In this document: positions 52,905-61,291 of the stretch, piece after piece
Layout: every line of letters starts with the position of its first letter
How positions within the stretch are numbered: position 1 is the first letter of the stretch
NCBI GenBank assembly: GCA_027314645.1
Contig: DAHVAL010000002.1
Coordinates: 62,001-126,000, forward strand
Reading direction: 5' to 3'
Length of the DNA: 64,000 bases
Source: Nitrospirota bacterium
GTDB taxonomy: Bacteria; Nitrospirota; Leptospirillia; Leptospirillales; Leptospirillaceae
The notes under the pieces: generated by a model
What the model saw: only the letters and a program-made list of their open reading frames with translations
Told to the model about the DNA's origin: nothing
The model's database searches: none
Translations under genes and position numbers: made by a program

Positions 52905-53567
52905 TTGAGGTCGCTCACCGAAAAACAAAAATCCGTCCTGGATTTTATCGAGAGGGAAATCCGGCTTCGCCGCCAGCCTCCGACCATTAAAGAGGTCGCC
53001 CGGCACATCGGATCGGACAACACGCGTTCCGGGCTGACACACATCGAAGCCTTGATCCGCAAAGGATTTCTCGAACGGAGCCCTGGGCAGGCCCGGTCGT
53101 TGAGATTGACCGGGGCCGGAGTGGCTCTCTACGGGAACAGGGAGTCCGAAAGTCGTCGGGAAGTGCCGCTCCTGGTCGATCGGACTCTTCGTCCTGACCT
53201 CCCTGACACCTATCCTGCCCCTGGTTCTTTTTTCCCGATCCCTCCTGATTATGCCGTGATTGTGGACCCCGGGTGCGCGCTCCCCGAAGCGGACATTCGG
53301 GAAGGGGACATTCTTTTCGTCCAGAAAACCCGATATCCCCTTTCCGGAGGGATCGTTCTCTTTCGCGACCCGGCCTCGGGGAAACTTCTTCCGGGGATGC
53401 TCACAATATCGCAGAACCGGTTCATTCTCAGGTCTCCGGCGCTTTTGCATGAGGAAAAGGAGATCCGAAGGTCTGAATTCGCCTCATGGATTCAAGGGCA
53501 TCTGGTTGCGCTCTTCAGGCCGGTCAAGCGTCCTGGACCCTCATCGCCCTCAGGGGCCCATTTTTAA
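52905..53567 (+). CDS. LexA-like protein lacking the autoproteolysis residues
   Basis: A 220-residue protein. Residues 1-70 are a clear LexA-type winged helix (LTEKQKSVLDFIEREI, PPTIKEVARHIGSDN, HIEALIRKGFLERSPGQARSLRL). The C-terminal half follows the S24/LexA fold order (ADIREGDILFV, GGIVLFRD), but the catalytic GDSM is replaced by GCAL (residues 123-126). No lysine lies at the expected position after the GDI strand, and no Ala-Gly cleavage site is seen near residue 90. It should bind DNA but not self-cleave. TTG start at 52905, seven bases after AGGAGA. Confidence 0.75.
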   Translation: MRSLTEKQKSVLDFIEREIRLRRQPPTIKEVARHIGSDNTRSGLTHIEALIRKGFLERSPGQARSLRLTGAGVALYGNRESESRREVPLLVDRTLRPDLPDTYPAPGSFFPIPPDYAVIVDPGCALPEADIREGDILFVQKTRYPLSGGIVLFRDPASGKLLPGMLTISQNRFILRSPALLHEEKEIRRSEFASWIQGHLVALFRPVKRPGPSSPSGAHF

Positions 53568-53578
53568 GGAGTCATAGG

Positions 53579-54025
53579 ATGGAATTCCAAAGGGGTCACG
53601 AACCCTCCGACAGGCCGGAAGACATGACGTCTCAAGACGAATACCTTCCCGGGATCTGCAACATCGACCGAAAGGGACGGTGGCTTCGGGGAGGTGCCTC
53701 CTTTGTCGGGCTCGTTTTTGTTGTCATTTACAATGAACAATGGCAGACGGTTTTTACCCATCCTGTCCTCTATTCATTGGGCATGGTCCTTCTTTCGACC
53801 GGAACAGCCCTTTCACTGATCCAGGCCATGGCATCCTTCTGCGTCGTCGACGGTCTGCTCGGCCGCACCTTCATTCCGGGGTCCCGTCAAAAAGGACCCG
53901 TCTCCGCCCCCGAAAACAGGCTAAAAGACAGGAAGAGGGCGCTGGTTTTGATTGGCGGAGCCCTCATCTGTGGAATGATCTTCTCCGCGGTTCTTCTGGT
54001 GTCGGAAATCAATTCCGCCCGATAA
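53579..54025 (+). CDS. Small membrane protein, unknown function
   Basis: A 148-residue protein not recognised. Residues 1-35 are hydrophilic and cytoplasmic-looking. Three or four hydrophobic segments follow: about 38-56, 62-95 and 122-145. A basic loop (RLKDRKRA) precedes the last helix, and there is no signal cleavage site. AAGGAG lies 7 bases before the ATG at 53579. It sits 11 bases after the lexA-like gene and 18 bases before the SNF2 gene, so it is almost certainly co-transcribed with both. Confidence 0.7.
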   Translation: MEFQRGHEPSDRPEDMTSQDEYLPGICNIDRKGRWLRGGASFVGLVFVVIYNEQWQTVFTHPVLYSLGMVLLSTGTALSLIQAMASFCVVDGLLGRTFIPGSRQKGPVSAPENRLKDRKRALVLIGGALICGMIFSAVLLVSEINSAR

Positions 54026-54043
54026 CAATGTGCCGCTGATAAA

Positions 54044-57000
54044 ATGGAGACCCCCTACCGAAGTCAGTCCTTCCCCCCTCTCAGGCTTTCCGCCGCCCGG
54101 CGTTTGCTGGAAAAAATGACCGTGTCGCTCGATATCCCCACCTATGAGGATTTGGGAGAAATCCATGCGCAGGTTCAATTGTCCCCCGGCGCTCCGGTCT
54201 CTCTCATTCGTCTGGTCGAACACGGCGAAGGCCTTCTGGCGACTTGCCCCCTGTGCCATATCCGCGATGATCTTCCCTGCACCCATGCCATCGCTGTGCT
54301 TCTCGTTTTTCGCGAACAGCATCTCGAAAGCCCCTCCTCTCCGGCCCCCCCGGACCGACCCCTCCCCGCCCCCCCCTTCAGAACGGATACTTCAGAAGGA
54401 AGGCGGCTTCGGGATCTCCCATGCCACACCCTCCTGCTTGCAGGCACTCGAAAAAATCCTTATTTTGTCGCCCTGACGAGCCGGATGTCCCTGATGACCC
54501 ACGCGGACTTCCAACTCCTCGAGATGACCCCCCGGAGACATCGTCCGGATTTTTTGGAGGCGGAGCTTTTTTCCAGGGCGTTCGAGCCCGTCACCGGCCA
54601 TACCGGAGAAGGCAAAACGATCCCGGGCTTCCGCCCGAAACCGGGGAATCCGGAAGCGCTGTTCCGCTATCTTGCGCTCCCAGGCATCCGGATCCTCTCT
54701 GCACGCACAAAACAGGCCTACCGGATCGAAACCCCGAGCCAGCTTCCGGCCATCCGTTTCAAGGCCCAGTGGGAGAATCTTGTGGGCCATGACCTGTGTC
54801 TCGGCGGAGAGATCCTCCTCGATCGATCCCCCCGCCCCCTAAACGAGATGCTCTGGATCGGATTCGAGTCGGTCTCCGTTTTGTGCGGGAACGGATCCCT
54901 CGTGTTCCTTTCCAGGGAGAATGCAGGCCCCAGCAACCTGAGGAGGCTTTTAGAAATTGCAGGAGAAGGCCGTTCTCTCACCCGCTTCGAATGGCCGGCG
55001 CTCCTTGAACCCTTGTTGACCGAGCCCGAATTCCGGGAGTCCTTTGAATTTTCTCCGATCGGCACCTTTCCCCGATTCGAAGCGAGGTCCGCATGGAAGG
55101 CGGTCCTCCGGATTGTCGGACGGCCGGAAGGCGGCTTTTTCCTGACCCCGGAACTCCGCTATGGCGGCCATCCTTCCGTCCCCCTCTTCGGACCGGAACG
55201 CCATCGCCTTGGCGACTATCTCGTTGTCGGAGACTCGGCGGAACCTGGCCCGATCCTGATCGCACGGGATCGCGAAAAAGAATTGCTGGTACGGAATGTC
55301 TTCGAAAAGGTGGCAAGAATTTCAAGCCCGTCTGAGTCGATCCCGGTGGACGGGGAAGCGGTGGAAGACCTCCTGAACCGGGTGGTTCCAGAACTTGAAT
55401 CCCAGGGATTCCACATCGACAAGACCGGTCTCCACGATGGGACGATCCTTCCGGGGCCCGTTCACGTCTTTATCGATGTCTCCGGTCCTTCCACCCACGA
55501 TTTGACCCTACAGGGCCGCCTTCAGACACAAATGGGCCTTCTTCCCTTCCCGGGGCGACCCCCCGAAGGAAACTCCCCTCTGCTCACACTCTCTTCCGGC
55601 GTCTCCGTCCTCCTCGAAGGCGCTGCCCGGGACTACTACAGAGAACTCTGCCAACTTTTCACCCTCAACGACGAAGGGGCTGGAAGGGCCAGCCGATACT
55701 ATGTGTCCATGATGCACCTTCTGCGTCCTGATCTCCCGATCATTCCCGCTCCTGAGATCGAACTTGAGACCTTTGCCCCCACCCCCCTTTCCGAAGATTT
55801 CTTCTCAAGACTCCCGGAACTCTGCTCCGCCACGCTCCGGCCCTATCAGAAAGAGGCGATTTCCTTTCTCGCCTCCCTTCACCGCGAAGGTCTCTCGGGG
55901 ATCCTTGCCGACGAAATGGGATTGGGAAAAACCCTCAGCGTCCTGGGATTTCTGGCCTACCTGCGCCTCGAAGGACTCCACCCCCCTGGACACAGGCCCC
56001 CGCTCGTGGTTCTCCCTGCCTCGCTGCTATACAATTGGGCCCATGAGATTCAGCACTTTTTTCCGAAGTTCAGGGTTCACCTCCATGCCGGGACAACCCG
56101 GCAGGCGCGGCTCAAGAACATGGAGGAAGCGGATCTCCTTTTGACCACCTACGGGACCCTTCGAAACGATCCCCTTCTGGCGTCCGGTCCTCCCTTTTCC
56201 TGTCTCATCCTGGACGAAGCCCACACCGTCAAGAATCCCGACTCCCGCACCCATCAGGCCTTGAAGGACCTTCCCGCCCCGCTGAAGATCGCCGTGACGG
56301 GCACACCCATTGAAAACAGGGTGTCCGATCTGTGGGGACTCATGAACCTCCTGATGCCAGGACTTCTGGGCTCCCGCCTTCAATTCGAACGTAGATTTCT
56401 CCGCACTCAGGAGATGGGCCCGGAAATGGATCGGCGGATCTCCCTTCTTAGGAACCTTGTCGCTCCATTGATTCTTCGTCGAACGAAGGAGATGGTGTTG
56501 CCCGATCTTCCTCCGAAGGTCGAGGTGGACATATGGATCGATCCGTCTCCGGAAGAGCGGGATCAGTATCACAGGCTCCGCACCCAGGGACGCCAGGAGC
56601 TTCTTTCCATGGACGGCTCCCTGCACATGGCCTATTTGACCCTCCTTCTCAGGCTCAGACAATTTGCCTGCCATCCCGTGCTGCTCTCCCCGGAAACGAC
56701 CCCATGGACTGGGAGATCGAGCAAGTTCGATCTTGTCTGCGACAAAATCCAGGAAGGGGTCTCTGAAGGGCACAAAATTCTTCTTTTCAGCCAATTTACC
56801 CGCGTTCTGGACCTCTTTGAACACGCCCTGCCCCCGAAAGGGATCTCTTTCACGCGGCTCGACGGCTCCACTCCGTTGGAAGAGCGCAAGCGCCGCGTTG
56901 ATGCATTCCAATCGGACGATCCGAATGCTCCCATGGTCTTTCTGGCCAGTCTCAAGGCGGGAGGAGTAGGGCTGACCCTGACCCGGGCCGACTATGTCTT

Positions 57001-57292
57001 CCACTACGATCCGTGGTGGAATCCTCAAGCCGAATCCCAGGCGAGCGACCGCTCCCACCGCATCGGACAGACAAAAACGGTCTTTGTCTATCGATTCCTC
57101 ATGCGGGATACGGTCGAAGAACGCGTTCAGGCTCTGAAGGAATTCAAGAAGGATCTGTTCGTCCGCCTGATGAACGCAAACACCGACCCTTCGGTGGAGG
57201 GGTCCGGCCTTGGTCAGCTGTCCCTTGAAGAAATGCGGGCGCTTGTCGATGGTGACCCCGGGTTTTACAGGTCGGCCCCCCGCTCCTCATAA
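54044..57292 (+). CDS. SNF2-family DNA-dependent ATPase with N-terminal SWIM zinc finger
   Basis: A 1082-residue Swi2/Snf2 helicase-like translocase. The N-terminus has a SWIM-type zinc motif (CPLC...CTH, about residues 67-80). A long unassigned beta-rich region runs to about residue 590, then the motor: motif I DEMGLGKT, motif II LDEAHTVKN, motif III TGTPIENRVSDLWGLMN, and the C-terminal RecA fold with LFSQF, SLKAGGVGLTLT and SDRSHRIGQTKTVFVYR. Bacterial members (HepA/RapA and SWIM-SNF2) remodel protein-DNA or RNA polymerase complexes. The precise role here is unknown. Confidence 0.92.
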   Translation: METPYRSQSFPPLRLSAARRLLEKMTVSLDIPTYEDLGEIHAQVQLSPGAPVSLIRLVEHGEGLLATCPLCHIRDDLPCTHAIAVLLVFREQHLESPSSPAPPDRPLPAPPFRTDTSEGRRLRDLPCHTLLLAGTRKNPYFVALTSRMSLMTHADFQLLEMTPRRHRPDFLEAELFSRAFEPVTGHTGEGKTIPGFRPKPGNPEALFRYLALPGIRILSARTKQAYRIETPSQLPAIRFKAQWENLVGHDLCLGGEILLDRSPRPLNEMLWIGFESVSVLCGNGSLVFLSRENAGPSNLRRLLEIAGEGRSLTRFEWPALLEPLLTEPEFRESFEFSPIGTFPRFEARSAWKAVLRIVGRPEGGFFLTPELRYGGHPSVPLFGPERHRLGDYLVVGDSAEPGPILIARDREKELLVRNVFEKVARISSPSESIPVDGEAVEDLLNRVVPELESQGFHIDKTGLHDGTILPGPVHVFIDVSGPSTHDLTLQGRLQTQMGLLPFPGRPPEGNSPLLTLSSGVSVLLEGAARDYYRELCQLFTLNDEGAGRASRYYVSMMHLLRPDLPIIPAPEIELETFAPTPLSEDFFSRLPELCSATLRPYQKEAISFLASLHREGLSGILADEMGLGKTLSVLGFLAYLRLEGLHPPGHRPPLVVLPASLLYNWAHEIQHFFPKFRVHLHAGTTRQARLKNMEEADLLLTTYGTLRNDPLLASGPPFSCLILDEAHTVKNPDSRTHQALKDLPAPLKIAVTGTPIENRVSDLWGLMNLLMPGLLGSRLQFERRFLRTQEMGPEMDRRISLLRNLVAPLILRRTKEMVLPDLPPKVEVDIWIDPSPEERDQYHRLRTQGRQELLSMDGSLHMAYLTLLLRLRQFACHPVLLSPETTPWTGRSSKFDLVCDKIQEGVSEGHKILLFSQFTRVLDLFEHALPPKGISFTRLDGSTPLEERKRRVDAFQSDDPNAPMVFLASLKAGGVGLTLTRADYVFHYDPWWNPQAESQASDRSHRIGQTKTVFVYRFLMRDTVEERVQALKEFKKDLFVRLMNANTDPSVEGSGLGQLSLEEMRALVDGDPGFYRSAPRSS

Positions 57293-57399
57293 GGATGGAC
57301 CTTCCGGGATGGTGTACAATAGGAATCTTAAAGGCCTTTGATAAACCATCGAACGAACGCAAAGGGGTCTTCTGAACCATCCAACGAAGAGGGTACGGG

Positions 57400-58182
57400 A
57401 TGAAAGGATATTTGGCGGGGACGACCCAAGACGAAGCCCTCGAGCATGCGCGGCATTTGAATAAGGAAGGACTTGGAACCCTTCTCGCTCCTCACTGGGA
57501 CCGGAAGGAAGACCCGGAGCATGTTCGGGCGGAAGCCCTGGACCTTGTGACGTCCATGGGGCATCGCATGATCCGCGGCGGGCTGTCTTTCGATCCCCTT
57601 GATTTTGGGCTGGAGGAAGGATGGAATGCGACCCTGGAACGGATGACTCCTGTCATTACGCGGGCCGAAGAGTACGGGTACGGGGTCTGGCTCGAGTCCG
57701 AGGACCCCGAGATGATCGGAGCCACGATCGATCTCTACCTGGGGCTGAGACCCCGGTTTCCCCACCTTGCCGTGACAATTCCGGCAAGGACGAAACGGGC
57801 GCTCTCCGATTTCGAGATGATCCGTCAGGTCCGGGGGCGGATTCGACTGGTCAAGGGACTTTCCAGGCTCGATACCGATCAGAAGCTTTCGGATCAGGAG
57901 GTTTCGGAGCGATTTCGGCTATTGATGGAACTTCTGTTTCAGAATTCCAATTTTTTCGCCATTGCGACCCACGACGCAACCCTCCTTGAGACGGCGGAAT
58001 CCTTGATGTCCACGTATCCGAAGATGTTCGAATTCCAGCTTTATATGGGAATGGATGATGAAAGAGCGAGAAAGCTCGTGTATGTGGGAGGACATCCGAC
58101 CACCATTTACCTTCCTTTTGGAGAAGGAACCAGCCGTCATATCGACCGGCTGGCCTCTTTTGGAAGGGGGCCCAGCAACTAG
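57400..58182 (+). CDS. Proline-dehydrogenase-like (PutA TIM-barrel) protein
   Basis: A 260-residue protein resembling FAD-dependent proline dehydrogenase. Matching segments are LAVTIPARTKRALSD, RGRIRLVKGLSRLD (family RLVKGAY), FAIATHDATLLE, FEFQLYMGM and TIYLPFG near the end. The family's C-terminal substrate-binding double arginine is reduced: the last helix reads RHIDRLASF. So proline may not be the substrate. No P5C dehydrogenase gene is adjacent. Its last bases overlap the converging YggX-like gene by 4 bases. Confidence 0.75.
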   Translation: MKGYLAGTTQDEALEHARHLNKEGLGTLLAPHWDRKEDPEHVRAEALDLVTSMGHRMIRGGLSFDPLDFGLEEGWNATLERMTPVITRAEEYGYGVWLESEDPEMIGATIDLYLGLRPRFPHLAVTIPARTKRALSDFEMIRQVRGRIRLVKGLSRLDTDQKLSDQEVSERFRLLMELLFQNSNFFAIATHDATLLETAESLMSTYPKMFEFQLYMGMDDERARKLVYVGGHPTTIYLPFGEGTSRHIDRLASFGRGPSN

Positions 58183-58427
58183 GCTTTTTTTTCAGGAGCC
58201 GGCAGATTCAAGAACTCGCGGGTGATGTTGACCAGCATCGCACGATGCTCAGGAAGTCCGAGGTTGAGTCGGTATTCGTTAATCACCTTGACACGCATAT
58301 CCTCCCACGCTGTCCAGCAGGCCTGGCAGACATGGCCCTGAACCTCCTTTCCGAAGGGAGAAGGGAAGGGGGGCTCTTCCAGCCCTTCCGAATCGGCTCC
58401 GCAACGGGAACAGTGCACTATGGCCAT
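58179..58427 (-). CDS. YggX-like Fe(II)-trafficking family protein with CxxC pairs
   Basis: An 82-residue protein whose core follows YggX, a small protein linked to iron handling and protection of Fe-S clusters: EGLEEPPFPSPFGKEVQ, ACWTAWEDMRVKVINEYRLNL and a C-terminal EFLNLP. Unlike E. coli YggX it has two CxxC pairs (CSRC at 6-9, CQAC at about 34-37), suggesting a zinc ribbon or iron site. A GAGG/AAAGGA site precedes the ATG. It faces the proline-dehydrogenase-like gene tail to tail. Confidence 0.8.
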   Translation of the reverse strand: MAIVHCSRCGADSEGLEEPPFPSPFGKEVQGHVCQACWTAWEDMRVKVINEYRLNLGLPEHRAMLVNITREFLNLPAPEKKA

Positions 58428-58965
58428 TCCTTTACCTCTCTTTCATTGTCGATGGATGTCTTAACGGTGGCGCTTGGCCAATTGTCCTGTCATTTTAGGC
58501 GACAGAAGGCTTCCTGATCATGATAACAGATCGACTTGGTGGGGAAAACCCGGAAATTTCGACAGTCTCGAGCGATCTCCGGTGAAAGACCCTTAAAAAA
58601 ATCCCGGTTCAAGGGACCCTCATCTTTTTTTCCACGACACGCACCCTGTGGCTCAGGGAACCTAAAATCCCTCCCTTAACCTCGAAAGCGCGCACGTATT
58701 TAATGAGGGCTCGCCGTTCCATATTGTGTTCATCCCTGTTGCAGAATCTTGTGGGCCCTCCTTCGATCCCGCACCGAAGACGAGAGTGCAGACATGGAGA
58801 AAGACCCCATCAATCATAGAAACATCTCAAGAAAAATTAAATCATAAAATTGTTCACATTTAGAGCCATTATTTTTTTACTATTATTTTTTTGATTATTA
58901 TTGAATAGAGATTATATTTTGGCTTTATGAGTCCAAAGGTCAGACATCGCACGGGTCCAATCGTA
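58428..58965. other. Long non-coding stretch with an AT-rich island
   Basis: No supportable gene lies here. The first part should carry the minus-strand promoter of the YggX-like gene, which I cannot place. The region 58820-58925 is far richer in A and T than anything else in the window, with long T runs (TATTTTTTTACTATTATTTTTTTGATTATTATTG region). This could be curved DNA, a nucleoid-protein site or an UP element for the promoter just downstream. Confidence 0.6.
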
Positions 58966-58996
58966 TGGTATAATGAACAACCCGATCCTTATCGGG
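58966..58996 (+). promoter_or_regulatory. Extended -10 promoter and leader hairpin of the 43-residue peptide gene
   Basis: TGGTATAAT (58966-58974) is a perfect extended -10 box. It is followed by a short hairpin, CCCGAT-CCTT-ATCGGG (58981-58996), at the start of the transcript. A strong ribosome site (AAGGAGG) comes 30 bases later. Confidence 0.65.
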
Positions 58997-59028
58997 TCGG
59001 TCCTACAACCTCATCCGAAGGAGGTCAC

Positions 59029-59160
59029 ATGCTTGGTCCATCCTTCAATCCGGTCGTGCTTGTTCTCGTGATCACCGCTTTTTTTGTAGGGGTCGGCTAT
59101 TTTTGTTATTTATTCGGACAAGTGGACGCGAACGGAAGAAGCAAGAGTCCCGGCCTCTAA
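59029..59160 (+). CDS. 43-residue single-helix membrane peptide
   Basis: A small protein with one strong transmembrane helix (about residues 8-30, VVLVLVITAFFVGVGYFCYLFG) and a short polar basic tail. AAGGAGG lies 6 bases before its ATG at 59029, and it has its own promoter and terminator, so it is a genuine gene. The longer frame from 58927 starts before the promoter. The size is like small accessory subunits of terminal oxidases (CydX, CcoQ), but no oxidase gene is nearby and function is unknown. Confidence 0.7.
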   Translation: MLGPSFNPVVLVLVITAFFVGVGYFCYLFGQVDANGRSKSPGL

Positions 59161-59173
59161 GTCTTTCCGGGAA

Positions 59174-59205
59174 AAAGGGGAAGGCGATCCCTGCACTTCC
59201 CCTTT
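59174..59205 (+). terminator. Hairpin terminator after the 43-residue peptide gene
   Basis: A perfect 10-bp stem, AAAGGGGAAG with CTTCCCCTTT, with a 12-base loop lies 13 bases after the stop codon. The T run is short but the stem starts with A and ends with T, so it can work on either strand. Confidence 0.65.
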
Positions 59206-59323
59206 AGACTTTCCCCCTTCCCCCCCTCTTTGAAGTCCCTCCCCCCTCTCTGTTGCACCCGATCACTCCGAAGAGTAGCATCGAGACATTGTCCTTTGGT
59301 TTCTTAACGTCCCTGGAGGATGC

Positions 59324-61291
59324 TTGGCACGGGAACTCCCGCTTTCTAACGGACATCTTTTTGTCTCCTTCGATCACAGCGCCTTCATTCGCGAAATCAC
59401 CTTTCCATTGGTGGGAAAAGAGAATCACGTCGGAGGCCGCCAATGCCGGATGGGACTTTCCGTCGGAAGCCAATTCGCGTGGTTTCAACCCGATCATATC
59501 CTGTCGCGGGGGTACGAAGGCCGCGCTCCCATCGTTGAAACACGGTTGGAGATCCCCGACTTTCCATTCTTCCGGCTGCACCTGACGGATTGGGTCGATA
59601 TTTCGGACAACATCCTTTTTCGGCACCTTCGGATCGAAAACGAAAGCTCCGAACCTGCCGAAGCGGTCCTCTATCTTCATTACGACATGGACATCTCCCA
59701 TTCCGACATCGGAAACACCGCCTCCTTCCTTCCCGATCACCAGGCGATGCTTCATTACAAGGACGACATCTATTTCCTGATGGCCACGCTTGATGGAGAC
59801 AATCCCTCTTTGGACCAATTTGCCTGCGGAGCCCGCCACGGCCATCGTGAGGGAACCTGGAAAGATGCGGAGGACACCCGTCTCGAAGGGAACCCGATCG
59901 CCCAGGGAGCGGTGGACTCGGTCTATTCCACACGCATCACCGTTCCTCCAGGAGGGTGCGCGGAACGCACCTCCCTTTTGATCGCCGCCTCCTCCTACGT
60001 GGGGGCCACCGACCTCCTGGCAAAAACCCTCAAAATGTCGGTCCAGGAGTCCCTTTCCCGCTGCAGGAGCTTTTTCGATTTCTGGGTTGAAACCCCGTCG
60101 GCGCGCTCCGACCGTCTTCCCTCCCCCTACCGACAACTTTTTATTCACAGCCTGTTCGTCCTGCGTCACCATATGGGGGCGAACGGGTCCATCATCGCCG
60201 CGGTGGATTCCGACTCTCTCTCCCTGTCGCGGGACACGTACTCCTATCTTTGGCCCAGAGACGGAGCGATCATCGCCCATGCGCTTGACCGGGCCGGCTT
60301 CGGCGATCTGACCCGCCGATTCTATCAGCTCCTCCCCGGCCTCCTTTCCCGGGAGGGATTCCTGCTTCACAAATACCACCCCTCCCTTTCTCCCGGGTCC
60401 TCCTGGCATCCGGCAGGAATCCCGGGATCCCCTCCCTACCCGATCCAGGAAGATGAAACCGCTCTCTGCATCTGGGCGCTTGAGCGACACCTCGATCTGT
60501 ACCGGGACATGGATTCGCTCCTGCCTCTCTATGGGTCCTTTGTCCTTCCAGCCGCCAATTTTCTCGAGTCATTCCGGGATGAAAAATCAGGTCTCCCCCT
60601 TCCCTCCTATGACCTCTGGGAAGAGCGGGCCGGTATCTGGACCTACACGGCAGCGACGGTTTGGGCGGGTCTCGACGCGGCCGCAAAGATGGCGACCCGT
60701 TTTGGGGACATCTCGGCCGCCCACAGGTTTTCCAAGACCAAAACCGAGATCGGAGAGGCGATACGTCACCATCTTTTCGACCCGGAGACGGGAACCTTCC
60801 TCCGGGGCCTTCTTCTTACCAAAGCGGGCTCCTTCATTCCGGACAGTGTGCCGGATTCATCCCTTTCAGCCCTCTATTGGCTCGGCCTGTTTTCCCCCCA
60901 GGATCCGTTGATGGCCCCCGCAATGGAACGTCTCTTTGAGGGGCTCCACCCGGGAGAGACCGGCGGAATTATCCGGTACAGGGACGACCCTTACTATCGG
61001 GACGACCCCTCCCATCCCGGCAATCCCTGGATTATCTCCACCCTCTGGAAGGTCCGCTGGCTCGCCAGAACGACCCCCGACCCTCTTTATTCAGGTCAAA
61101 TCCGGAACCTGCTCGATTGGGTCGTCGAGCGCGCGGGAAAGACAGGGATGCTTGCAGAGCAGTACCATCCCCGGACGATGGCCCCCCTTTCCGCATCACC
61201 GCTGACCTGGAGCCACGCAGAATGGGTTCTGGCGATGATCGAACTGTATGAAGCCGCTCAGGAGCGACATCCATGGGACGATCTCCCATGA
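59324..61291 (+). CDS. Glycoside hydrolase family 15 (glucoamylase-like)
   Basis: A 655-residue cytoplasmic GH15 enzyme (no signal peptide), expected to release glucose from alpha-glucans or trehalose-like substrates. An N-terminal beta-sandwich (residues 1-260) is followed by the (alpha/alpha)6 barrel. Family landmarks are SYLWPRDGAIIAHALDRAGF, YDLWEERAGIWTYTAA (general acid glutamate) and GMLAEQYHP (general base glutamate). The start is TTG at 59324, five bases after GGAGG. It overlaps nth by 4 bases. It may serve turnover of storage glycogen. Confidence 0.93.
   Translation: MARELPLSNGHLFVSFDHSAFIREITFPLVGKENHVGGRQCRMGLSVGSQFAWFQPDHILSRGYEGRAPIVETRLEIPDFPFFRLHLTDWVDISDNILFRHLRIENESSEPAEAVLYLHYDMDISHSDIGNTASFLPDHQAMLHYKDDIYFLMATLDGDNPSLDQFACGARHGHREGTWKDAEDTRLEGNPIAQGAVDSVYSTRITVPPGGCAERTSLLIAASSYVGATDLLAKTLKMSVQESLSRCRSFFDFWVETPSARSDRLPSPYRQLFIHSLFVLRHHMGANGSIIAAVDSDSLSLSRDTYSYLWPRDGAIIAHALDRAGFGDLTRRFYQLLPGLLSREGFLLHKYHPSLSPGSSWHPAGIPGSPPYPIQEDETALCIWALERHLDLYRDMDSLLPLYGSFVLPAANFLESFRDEKSGLPLPSYDLWEERAGIWTYTAATVWAGLDAAAKMATRFGDISAAHRFSKTKTEIGEAIRHHLFDPETGTFLRGLLLTKAGSFIPDSVPDSSLSALYWLGLFSPQDPLMAPAMERLFEGLHPGETGGIIRYRDDPYYRDDPSHPGNPWIISTLWKVRWLARTTPDPLYSGQIRNLLDWVVERAGKTGMLAEQYHPRTMAPLSASPLTWSHAEWVLAMIELYEAAQERHPWDDLP

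Noticed and set aside
58600-58620. GGTTCAA resembling a tRNA T-loop
   Set aside because: No acceptor, D or anticodon arms can be drawn around it.
58820-58925. AT-rich island considered as a replication origin
   Set aside because: No DnaA box cluster, dnaA, gyrB or parAB genes are seen nearby.
58927-59160. 77-codon version of the small membrane peptide
   Set aside because: Its ATG lies upstream of the predicted promoter and has no ribosome site; the ATG at 59029 has a perfect one.
59204-60490. 428-codon open frame on the minus strand
   Set aside because: It lies opposite the GH15 gene, whose catalytic motifs are intact; no family features in the reverse frame.
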